DNA from: Rhodococcus tukisamuensis NBRC 100609
GTDB lineage: Bacteria; Actinomycetota; Actinomycetes; Mycobacteriales; Mycobacteriaceae
DNA: 64,000 nt
Direction: 5' to 3'
NCBI RefSeq assembly: GCF_001894985.1
Contig: NZ_BCXG01000026.1
Location: 1-64,000, forward strand
Shown here: piece after piece, positions 15,003-22,719 of the stretch
Layout: every line of letters starts with the position of its first letter
How positions within the stretch are numbered: the first letter of the stretch is position 1
Translations under genes and position numbers: made by a program
The notes under the pieces: generated by a model
The model's input: the letters and a program-made list of their open reading frames with translations, nothing else
Told to the model about the DNA's origin: nothing
Databases searched by the model: none

Positions 15003-15045
15003 CGACTCGGCGACCCCGGCACCCCATGCCCGGGTCGCCGAGTCG
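15003..15045 (+). terminator. Terminator of the lectin-LysM gene
   Basis: CGACTCGGCGACCC pairs with GGGTCGCCGAGTCG, 14 bp, 15 bases after the stop codon. The T-tail is weak. Confidence 0.75.
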
Positions 15046-15110
15046 CATCACCGTCGAAATGACCTGCGCCGCGCCCCACTTCGGGCCGGCCGAGCTGGAG
15101 GTGGCAAATC

Positions 15111-16685
15111 GTGCGCTGGTTGATCGTGGCCGGGATGTGGCTGGTCGGGCTGGCCGCGGTCGCGCTCGCCGTCGCGGTGGCGTCGGGTTGGTGGGTGCTC
15201 GCGGTGATCGCCCTGGCGTTCGCCTGCGTCGGCACCCGGGACCTGCTGCAGCGTCGCCACAGCATCCTGCGCAATTACCCGGTCCTCGGACACGCGCGCT
15301 TCCTGCTCGAGCGGATCCGACCCGAGATCCAGCAGTACTTCGTCGAATCAGCCACCGACGGAACGCCGTTCGACCGGGAGACCCGCGACCTCGTCTACGA
15401 GCGAGCGAAGGGCACCAAGGACGACGAGCCGTTCGGCACCGAACGGGACGTGCAGGCGCCCGGGCACGAGTTCATGGCGCACTCGCTGCGCGCCCGGCAT
15501 GCCGGCGAGGAGACGCCGACCGTGCGACTGGGCGGGCCGGACTGCGCCCGGCCGTACGACATCGCACTCCTGAACGTCTCCGCGATGAGCTTCGGCTCGC
15601 TGTCCGGCAATGCCGTCGAGGCGATGAACGCGGGCGCCGCCCGCGGCGGGTTCGCCCACGACACCGGCGAGGGCGGCATCAGCTCCCACCACCGCAGGCA
15701 CGGCGGCGACCTGATCTGGGAGATCGGCTCCGGCTACTTCGGGTGCCGCACCGCCACAGGACATTTCGACCCGGAACTGTTTGCCGCCAAGGCCGCCGAC
15801 GACCAGGTCAAGGCCATCTCCGTCAAGCTCTCCCAGGGCGCCAAGCCGGGCCTGGGCGGGGTGCTGCCCGGCGCCAAGGTGAGCGCCGAGATCGCCGCCA
15901 CCCGCGGCGTCCCGGTCGGCCAGACCGTGATCTCCCCGCCCGCGCACAGCGCCTTCGACACCCCGAACGAGCTCGTCGACTTCATCGCCACCCTGCGCAC
16001 CCTGTCCGGCGGCAAGCCGGTCGGGTTCAAGCTGTGCGTCGGGTCCCGGGTCGAGTTCCTCGGGATCTGCAAGGCCATGGTCGAGAAGGGCGTCACCGCG
16101 GACTTCGTCATCGTGGACGGGGCCGAGGGCGGCACCGGCGCGGCGCCGGTGGAGTTCGAGGACCACATGGGCATGCCACTGACCGAGGGCCTCATGCTCG
16201 TGCACAACGCACTGGTCGGGGCCGGCCTGCGGGACCGGGTGAAGATCGGGGCATCCGGCAAGGTCGCCAGCGGCAGCGACATCGTCAAGCGCGTCATCCA
16301 GGGCGCCGACTTCACCCTGGCGGCGCGGGCGATGATGTTCGCGGTCGGCTGCATCCAGGCGCAGGCCTGCCACACCAACCACTGCCCCGTCGGCGTCGCC
16401 ACCCAGGACCCCGCCCGTGCCCGGGCGCTGGACGTCCCCGACAAGGCCGCCCGCGTCCACCGGTTCCAGAAGTCGACGGTGGCCAGCGCCAAGCAGATGG
16501 TGGCCTCGATGGGCCTCGACGGTTTCGACGAGCTGCGTCCGTCCATGCTCAACCGCCGGATCGACGCGCACACCACCCGGACGTACGCCGAGCTGTACGA
16601 GTGGCTGCTGCCCGGCGAGTTGCTCGACAACCCGCCGGACGGCTGGCTCACGGACTGGATCGACGCCGACGCAGACCGGTTCTGA
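15111..16685 (+). CDS. Membrane-anchored FMN-binding glutamate synthase family protein
   Basis: 524 residues. Two hydrophobic spans at the N-terminus (about 2-22 and 25-42) are followed by the GltB FMN/central domain: LNVSAMSFGSLSGNAVEAMN, DTGEGGISSHHRRHGGDLIWEIGSGYFGCR, KLSQGAKPGLGGVLPGAKV and VDGAEGGTGAAP. The cluster ligands are in GCIQAQACHTNHCPVGVATQ. It lacks the glutaminase domain of true glutamate synthase, so it could use ammonia or do another FMN reaction. Start GTG 15111. It is followed by cstA, with a CRP-like site between. Confidence 0.85.
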   Translation: MRWLIVAGMWLVGLAAVALAVAVASGWWVLAVIALAFACVGTRDLLQRRHSILRNYPVLGHARFLLERIRPEIQQYFVESATDGTPFDRETRDLVYERAKGTKDDEPFGTERDVQAPGHEFMAHSLRARHAGEETPTVRLGGPDCARPYDIALLNVSAMSFGSLSGNAVEAMNAGAARGGFAHDTGEGGISSHHRRHGGDLIWEIGSGYFGCRTATGHFDPELFAAKAADDQVKAISVKLSQGAKPGLGGVLPGAKVSAEIAATRGVPVGQTVISPPAHSAFDTPNELVDFIATLRTLSGGKPVGFKLCVGSRVEFLGICKAMVEKGVTADFVIVDGAEGGTGAAPVEFEDHMGMPLTEGLMLVHNALVGAGLRDRVKIGASGKVASGSDIVKRVIQGADFTLAARAMMFAVGCIQAQACHTNHCPVGVATQDPARARALDVPDKAARVHRFQKSTVASAKQMVASMGLDGFDELRPSMLNRRIDAHTTRTYAELYEWLLPGELLDNPPDGWLTDWIDADADRF

Positions 16686-16746
16686 CCTCCCGGCTTCGAC
16701 CGCACACCGTCGCGGACGGCGCGCGTACTGGACCCCACCGGAATAG

Positions 16747-16762
16747 GGTGACGTAGGTCACA
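16747..16762 (+). promoter_or_regulatory. CRP/GlxR-like site upstream of cstA
   Basis: GGTGACGTAGGTCACA matches the CRP consensus TGTGA-N6-TCACA at all but the first base. It lies 25 bp before the cstA start codon. Confidence 0.65.
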
Positions 16763-16787
16763 GTCGATGCCTGCCCAGGAGGTCCCC

Positions 16788-19088
16788 ATGACCACCACCA
16801 CCCCCGGCAAACCCGCGTCGGACCCGAACATCGAGTACCTGTACACCGACCCGGACCTGCCGCCGGTCGGCATCGTCGACCGGACCCCGATCACCCCCGC
16901 GAAGAAGTTGGTGTTCGCGGCGATCGGCGTGGTCGGTGCCGTCGCCTGGACGATGATCGCGATCGTGCGCGGCGAGCACGTGAGCTCGGTCTGGTTCGTC
17001 ATCGCGGCGGTGTGCACGTACCTCATCGCCTACCGCTTCTACGCCCGGCTGATCGAGAGCCGCATCGTCAAGCCCCGGGACGACCGGGCGACGCCCGCCG
17101 AGGTGCTCGAGAACGGCAAGGACTTCATGCCGACCGACCGGCGGGTGCTCTTCGGTCACCACTTCGCGGCGATCGCCGGGGCCGGTCCGCTGGTCGGTCC
17201 GGTGCTCGCCGCACAGATGGGGTACCTGCCCGGGACCATGTGGATCATCATCGGCGTGGTGTTCGCCGGCGGCGTCCAGGACTTCCTGGTGCTGTGGATC
17301 TCCTCGAAGCGCCGGGGCCGGAGCCTCGGTCAGATGGCCCGCGAGGAACTCGGCGTCGTCGGCGGGATCGCCGCCCTGATCGGCGTCTTCGTCATCATGG
17401 TCATCATCATCGCGGTGCTCGCGCTGGTGGTGGTGAACTCGCTCGCCGAGAGCCCGTGGGGCGTCTTCTCCATCGCCCTGACCATCCCCATCGCCCTGTT
17501 CATGGGCGTCTACCTGCGGTTCCTCCGACCCGGCAAGGTCTCCGAGGTCTCCCTGATCGGCGTGGTGTTGCTGCTGCTCGCGATCGTCTCCGGCGGCTGG
17601 GTCGCCGACACCGGCTGGGGCACCGACTGGTTCACCCTCTCCAAGGTGACCCTCGCGTGGCTGATGATCGGCTACGGGCTCGCCGCGTCGGTGCTGCCGG
17701 TGTGGCTGCTGCTCGCTCCCCGCGACTACCTGTCCACCTTCATGAAGGTCGGGACGATCGCGCTGCTTGCCGCCGGAATCCTGGTGGCCCACCCCCAGAT
17801 CCAGATGCCCGCGACCACCTCGTTCGCCTGGGACGGCGACGGCCCGGCGTTCTCCGGGTCACTGTTCCCGTTCCTGTTCATCACCATCGCCTGCGGCGCC
17901 CTGTCCGGCTTCCACTCCCTGATCGCGTCGGGCACCACCCCGAAACTGCTCGAGAAGGAGCGGCAGACCCGGATGATCGGCTACGGCGGGATGCTCACTG
18001 AGTCCTTCGTCGCCGTCATGGCCCTGGTCACCGCGTGCATCCTCGACCAGCACCTCTACTTCGCGCTGAACGCGCCCGCCGCGCTGACCGGCGGCACCGC
18101 GGAGAGCGCGCCCGAGTACCTCAACAGCCTGGGCCTGCCCGGCGCCGACATCACCGCCGAGCAGTTGAACCAGGCCGCTACGGACGTCGGGGAGGAGTCC
18201 ATCGTCTCGCGCACCGGCGGCGCCCCGACGCTTGCCTTCGGCATGTCGGAGGTGATGAGCCAGTTCATCGGCGGGGAGAGCCTCAAGTCGTTCTGGTACC
18301 ACTTCGCGATCATGTTCGAGGCGCTGTTCATCCTCACCACCGTCGACGCCGGCACCCGGGTGGCCCGGTTCATGCTCTCCGACTCGCTCGGCAACTTCGG
18401 CGGCGCCGCCCACAAGTTCAAGGACCCGTCCTGGCGGTTCGGCGCCTGGTTCTGCTCGATCGTCGTGGTGGGGCTGTGGGGCGCGGTCCTGCTGATGGGC
18501 GTCACCGACCCGCTCGGCGGCATCAACACCCTGTTCCCGCTGTTCGGCATCGCGAACCAACTGCTCGCGGCGATCGCGTTGACGGTGGTGCTGGTGGTGG
18601 TGATGAAGAAGGGCCTGTTCAAGTGGGCATGGATCCCGGCCGTGCCCCTGGTCTGGGACCTGATCGTGACCATGACCGCGTCCTGGCAGAAGATCTTCTC
18701 GGATGTCCCGGCGATCGGGTACTGGGCTCAGCACCGCGACTTCGTCGACGCCCGGAACGCGGGGCTGAGCAGCTTCGGCTCGGCGAAGACACCCGAGGCG
18801 ATCGACGCGGTCATCCGCAACACCTTCGTCCAGGGCACCCTGTCGATCGTGTTCGCGGTGCTGGTCCTGATCGTCGCGGTGGTCGGACTCCTCGTCTGCG
18901 TCAAGGCCTTTCGCGCCGGCGGGCTGCCCGACACCGAGACCCCACCGGTGCCGTCGAGGCTCTTCGGTCCGGCCGGCTTCGTGCCCACCGCCGCGGAGAA
19001 GGCCGTCCAGCACGAGTGGGACGAGCTGATCGCGGAGGGCAAGGTCCGAGCGCCCGGCGCCGCCCACACCGTCGGGGGGCACCACTGA
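16788..19088 (+). CDS. cstA: CstA family pyruvate/peptide transporter
   Basis: 766 residues with about 16 hydrophobic spans. Family marks are FGHHFAAIAGAGPLVGPVLAAQMGYLPG, VFAGGVQDFLVLWISSKRRGRSLGQMA and, late, TTVDAGTRVARFMLSD. CstA was named for carbon-starvation induction in E. coli and is linked to uptake of peptides or pyruvate. Start ATG 16788 has the strong site AGGAGG. It overlaps the small downstream gene by ATGA. A CRP-like box sits 25 bp upstream, close enough to overlap the promoter or the ribosome site, so repression or complex control is possible. Confidence 0.95.
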   Translation: MTTTTPGKPASDPNIEYLYTDPDLPPVGIVDRTPITPAKKLVFAAIGVVGAVAWTMIAIVRGEHVSSVWFVIAAVCTYLIAYRFYARLIESRIVKPRDDRATPAEVLENGKDFMPTDRRVLFGHHFAAIAGAGPLVGPVLAAQMGYLPGTMWIIIGVVFAGGVQDFLVLWISSKRRGRSLGQMAREELGVVGGIAALIGVFVIMVIIIAVLALVVVNSLAESPWGVFSIALTIPIALFMGVYLRFLRPGKVSEVSLIGVVLLLLAIVSGGWVADTGWGTDWFTLSKVTLAWLMIGYGLAASVLPVWLLLAPRDYLSTFMKVGTIALLAAGILVAHPQIQMPATTSFAWDGDGPAFSGSLFPFLFITIACGALSGFHSLIASGTTPKLLEKERQTRMIGYGGMLTESFVAVMALVTACILDQHLYFALNAPAALTGGTAESAPEYLNSLGLPGADITAEQLNQAATDVGEESIVSRTGGAPTLAFGMSEVMSQFIGGESLKSFWYHFAIMFEALFILTTVDAGTRVARFMLSDSLGNFGGAAHKFKDPSWRFGAWFCSIVVVGLWGAVLLMGVTDPLGGINTLFPLFGIANQLLAAIALTVVLVVVMKKGLFKWAWIPAVPLVWDLIVTMTASWQKIFSDVPAIGYWAQHRDFVDARNAGLSSFGSAKTPEAIDAVIRNTFVQGTLSIVFAVLVLIVAVVGLLVCVKAFRAGGLPDTETPPVPSRLFGPAGFVPTAAEKAVQHEWDELIAEGKVRAPGAAHTVGGHH

Positions 19089-19279
19089 TGGCCGGGCTGC
19101 GCCGGGTCGCCCACGGGCTGTGGTGGTGGGTCACCTCGGTGATGGGCGACCACGACTACGCCCGGTACGCCGAGCACCTGCGCCGCGCCCATCCCGACGC
19201 CCCGGTGCCCAGCGAACGCGAGTACTGGCGCGCCCGGTACGCGGATGCGGACGCGCACCCGAGCACACGCTGCTGCTGA
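19088..19279 (+). CDS. YbdD/YjiX-type small CstA partner
   Basis: 63 residues: GLWWWVTSVMGDHDYARYAEHLRRAHPDAPVPSEREYWRARY, the DUF466 pattern of small proteins encoded next to cstA/btsT. It is thought to assist the transporter. The start ATG overlaps the cstA stop (ATGA), so translation is coupled. It ends in a CC dipeptide, an unusual tail. Confidence 0.9.
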   Translation: MAGLRRVAHGLWWWVTSVMGDHDYARYAEHLRRAHPDAPVPSEREYWRARYADADAHPSTRCC

Positions 19280-19370
19280 CCGCGCCCCGCCAGGCGGGTA
19301 CGACCTCGACGACACGGTGATGTCCGATTCCCGCTAGCGTCGAGCCGGGCGCGGCTGCCACAGTGGTCGT

Positions 19371-20876
19371 GTGACCGCACCACACCTCGACTTCGAGCGC
19401 TGCTACCGCGCGGTGTCCGCCCGCGACGCCCGCTTCGACGGGCAGTTCATCACCGCGGTGCGCACCACCGGCATCTACTGCCGGCCGTCCTGCCCTGCGA
19501 TCACCCCGAAACCCGGCAACGTCACCTTCCTGCCCACCGCGGCCGCCGCCCAGCAGGCCGGTTACCGGGCCTGTCGACGCTGCCTGCCCGACGCCGCACC
19601 CGGTTCGCCGCTGTGGAATGTCCGCTCCGACCTGGCCGCCCGGGCGATGCGCCTGATCTCCGACGGCGCCGTCGAACGCGGCGGGGTGGCCGCGTTGTCC
19701 GCCTCGCTCGGGTACTCCACGCGTCAGCTCACCCGCACGCTGACCAGCGAACTCGGCGCCGGACCGCTCGCCCTCGCCCGGGCGCACCGGGCCCACACCG
19801 CGCGGCTGCTGATCCAGACCACCGCCATGCCGATGTCCGACGTCGCATTCGCGGCGGGCTTCTCGAGCATCCGGCAGTTCAACGACACGGTCCGCGAGGT
19901 CTTCGCCGCGACGCCGTCGGCGATGCGTGCCGAGGCTGCACGACGGACCGACGGTGCCGGACCGACGGCGGGCACCGTCCGACTGCGGCTGCCCTACCGG
20001 GAACCGCTGGATGCGGGCTGGCTGACCTGGCAGTTGTCCGCGCACGCCGTCGACGGCCTGGAACTGTTCGCCGCGGGCGAGTACCGCCGGACGCTGCGCC
20101 TGCCGCACGGCACCGGGGTCGCCGCCGTCCGGATCAACCCCATTCATCAAAATCACTTCGGCCACGTCCTGACCGACCTGACCCTGCAGGACATGCGCGA
20201 CCTCGCGCCCGCCGTGGCCCGGCTGCGGCACCTGCTCGACCTGGACGCGGACCCCGAGTCCGTCGACGCCGCGTTGCGCGCGGACCCCGCCCTGTCCGAG
20301 AGCGTCGACTCCGCGCCCGGGATCCGGGTGCCCGGCAGCATCGACGCCGAGGAACTGTTGCTGCGCACCATGATCGGTCAGCAGATCTCGCTGGCCGCGG
20401 CCGCCACCGCGACCGCGAGGCTGGTGGCACACCTGGGCGAACCGGTCGACGACGCGGCACTCACGCACGGATTCCCCAGCGCCGCAACCATTGCCGCGCG
20501 GGGCCACGAGGTGCTGGCCGGACCGGCGCGCCGGATCGACGCCGTGATCGGCGCCGCCGCCGCGCTGGCCGACGGCACCCTCGTCCTGCACGCCGGGCGC
20601 ACCGCCGCGGACCTGCGCGCGGACCTGATGTCCTACCCCGGGATCGGGCCGTGGACCGCCGACTACGTCGCGATGCGCACGTTGGCCGACCCTGACACCC
20701 TGCTCGGCACCGACCTGGTGGTGCGCCGCGGCGCCGCCGCGCTCGGGGTGAACCTGTCCGAGGGCGAGCGCTGGGCGCCGTGGCGCTCGTACGCGTCGAT
20801 GCACCTGTGGCGTGCCGCACTTTCGCGGCGCGGCGCGATCCCACCCACACTCCCCGACCACGAGGACCAGAGATGA
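19371..20876 (+). CDS. Ada-AlkA fusion: alkylation-repair regulator/DNA glycosylase
   Basis: 501 residues in three parts. The Ada zinc domain (about 1-80) has C37, C41, C68 and C71; one of these is the methyl acceptor in Ada. An AraC-type helix-turn-helix pair follows at about 85-190. Then comes an AlkA N-domain and HhH-GPD glycosylase with GIGPWTADYVAMR, D431 being the expected catalytic residue. It excises 3-methyladenine and similar bases and may also sense methyl phosphotriesters and activate its operon. Start GTG 19371. The ogt gene overlaps its stop by 4 bp. Confidence 0.93.
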   Translation: MTAPHLDFERCYRAVSARDARFDGQFITAVRTTGIYCRPSCPAITPKPGNVTFLPTAAAAQQAGYRACRRCLPDAAPGSPLWNVRSDLAARAMRLISDGAVERGGVAALSASLGYSTRQLTRTLTSELGAGPLALARAHRAHTARLLIQTTAMPMSDVAFAAGFSSIRQFNDTVREVFAATPSAMRAEAARRTDGAGPTAGTVRLRLPYREPLDAGWLTWQLSAHAVDGLELFAAGEYRRTLRLPHGTGVAAVRINPIHQNHFGHVLTDLTLQDMRDLAPAVARLRHLLDLDADPESVDAALRADPALSESVDSAPGIRVPGSIDAEELLLRTMIGQQISLAAAATATARLVAHLGEPVDDAALTHGFPSAATIAARGHEVLAGPARRIDAVIGAAAALADGTLVLHAGRTAADLRADLMSYPGIGPWTADYVAMRTLADPDTLLGTDLVVRRGAAALGVNLSEGERWAPWRSYASMHLWRAALSRRGAIPPTLPDHEDQR

Positions 20877-21376
20877 CTGCCAACTACGCCACCGTTCCCA
20901 CCCCTGTCGGCCCCTTCACCGCCGTGGTCGACGCAGACGGCGCGGTGCTCGCCTCCGGCTGGACCGGCGACGCCGAGGAGCTGCGGGCGCTGATCCATCC
21001 CAGCCTGCGGCCCGCCGAAATCACCCCGCGAGCCGATCTGGGGGCCGTGACCCGCGCCGTGACCCGCTACCACGACGGCGACCTGGAGGCCGTCGATGCC
21101 ATTGCGGTGCAACAGCATTCGGGCGAGTTCCTGACGCACGCCTGGGACGTGCTTCGCGACGTGCCCGCCGGCGAGCCGATCACCTACACCGAGTTCGCCG
21201 TCCGCTCCGGCCGGCCCGCCGCGGTCCGAGGCGCGGCGGCAGCGTGCGCCCGCAACGCCGCCGCGCTGTTCGTCCCGTGCCACCGCGTGGTGCGGGTCGG
21301 CGGCGCGCTCGGAGGCTTCCGGTGGGGATTGCCGACGAAACGCTGGCTCCTCTCCCACGAGGGGTCGGCGCGGTAG
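20873..21376 (+). CDS. ogt: Methylated-DNA-protein-cysteine methyltransferase
   Basis: 167 residues. FVPCHRVVRVGGALGGFRWGLPTKRWLLSHE is the diagnostic active site, C136 being the suicide methyl acceptor. It repairs O6-methylguanine. ATG 20873 overlaps the glycosylase stop (ATGA), which with that gene forms a compact adaptive-response operon. Confidence 0.95.
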   Translation: MTANYATVPTPVGPFTAVVDADGAVLASGWTGDAEELRALIHPSLRPAEITPRADLGAVTRAVTRYHDGDLEAVDAIAVQQHSGEFLTHAWDVLRDVPAGEPITYTEFAVRSGRPAAVRGAAAACARNAAALFVPCHRVVRVGGALGGFRWGLPTKRWLLSHEGSAR

Positions 21377-21410
21377 ATTCGGCCCAAGATCCCGCCAGGA
21401 AGGACCGAAT

Positions 21411-22667
21411 GTGAGCGAAACGCCCACCACCGCCGCCCCGAATCCGGCGCGGCGACACTTCGTCGACCGCGGTGACGTGCTCGGCGCGGGCGGCATGTGG
21501 CTTGCCAAGTGGTCGCTGTGCCTGGTCGCGATCGCCGCCGGCGCCTGGGTGGTGTGGGCGGCGCTCGGCCAGCTGTGGGTGGTCGTGCTGCCGGTGCTGA
21601 TGGCCATCGTGGTGTCCACGGTGCTGTGGCCGCCGACCCGGGCGATGACCAGTCGCGGCCTCCCTCCCGCCGCGGCGGCCGGCATCACCCTGGTCGGGTT
21701 CATCGCCGTCCTGTCCGGCATCATCGCGCTGATCATCCCCTCGGTGGTCGACCAGGCCCCCGAGCTGGCCAACAAGGCCAGCCAGGGTCTGCGCCAGGTC
21801 CAGGAGTGGCTCAAGGGCCCGCCGGTGAACCTGCGCGACGACCAGATCGACTCGGCCGTCCAGGCGATCATCACCAAGCTGCAGTCGAGCGCGCAGTCGA
21901 TCGCGACGGGCGTGTTCAGCGGCGTCAGCGCGACCGCCTCGATGCTGATCGCCTTGTTCCTGGTGCTGGTCCTGGCCTTCTTCTTCATCAAGGACGGACC
22001 GCGGTTCCTGCCGTGGCTGCACGGGGTCAGCGGCGGCCGCGCCGGCCGGCACTTCGAGGCCGTGGCGGTGCGGGTGTGGGACACCCTCGGCGGCTTCATC
22101 CGGACCCAGGCCCTCGTCAGTTTCGTCGACGCGTTCTTCATCGGCCTCGGGCTGATCGTGCTCGGAGTGCCGCTGGCACCGGTGCTGGCGGTGCTCACCT
22201 TCCTCGGCGGCTTCATCCCGATCGTCGGTGCCTTCGTCGCCGGCGCGCTGGCGGTGCTGGTGGCGCTGGTGGCCAAGGGCTGGACCACCGCCCTGATCGT
22301 CCTGATCATCGTGCTGGCGGTGCAGCAGCTCGAGGGCAACGTGCTGCAGCCGGTGCTGCAGAGCCGGAGCATGAACCTGCACGCCGCGATCGTGCTGCTC
22401 GCGGTGACCGCGGGATCGTCGCTGTTCGGGATCGTCGGCGCATTCCTGGCCGTCCCGGTGGCCGCCTGCGGCGCGGTGGTGATCCGCTACATCGGCGAAC
22501 AGGTGGACCGAAAACTCGACGAGCAGGGCGACGACCCGGACGGCGCGCCGCCGGGCCCGAGCGAACCTCGCACGGACGACGCGGAGTCACCGGGCGCGGA
22601 CGCCGAGTCCCCGGCCGCGGACGCGGGTTCGCCCGCGGAGGACACCGTCCTCCCCGACCCCGTCTGA
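21411..22667 (+). CDS. AI-2E family (PerM-like) membrane transporter
   Basis: 418 residues with about 8 membrane spans. The family core includes FIPIVGAFVAGALAVLVALVAKGWTTAL and EGNVLQPVLQSRSMNLHAAIVLLAV. The last 60 residues are an acidic, A/P/D/E-rich tail. Members export small signals or ions; the substrate is unknown. Start GTG 21411 after AAGGACC. Confidence 0.88.
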   Translation: MSETPTTAAPNPARRHFVDRGDVLGAGGMWLAKWSLCLVAIAAGAWVVWAALGQLWVVVLPVLMAIVVSTVLWPPTRAMTSRGLPPAAAAGITLVGFIAVLSGIIALIIPSVVDQAPELANKASQGLRQVQEWLKGPPVNLRDDQIDSAVQAIITKLQSSAQSIATGVFSGVSATASMLIALFLVLVLAFFFIKDGPRFLPWLHGVSGGRAGRHFEAVAVRVWDTLGGFIRTQALVSFVDAFFIGLGLIVLGVPLAPVLAVLTFLGGFIPIVGAFVAGALAVLVALVAKGWTTALIVLIIVLAVQQLEGNVLQPVLQSRSMNLHAAIVLLAVTAGSSLFGIVGAFLAVPVAACGAVVIRYIGEQVDRKLDEQGDDPDGAPPGPSEPRTDDAESPGADAESPAADAGSPAEDTVLPDPV

Positions 22668-22683
22668 GCGACCAGCGACTCAC

Positions 22684-22719
22684 CCGGCTGACGCCACGCA
22701 CGGGCGCGGCGTCAGCCGG
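22684..22719. terminator. Shared terminator spanning the sbcC stop
   Basis: CCGGCTGACGCC and its exact complement (22708-22719) with a 12-base loop lie between two convergent genes. The right arm includes the last codons of sbcC. Confidence 0.75.

Noticed and set aside
14269-15051. Long minus-strand frame continuing the methyltransferase through the lectin gene
   Set aside because: The added sequence is repetitive Gly/Val/Arg shadow translation of the lectin-LysM gene.
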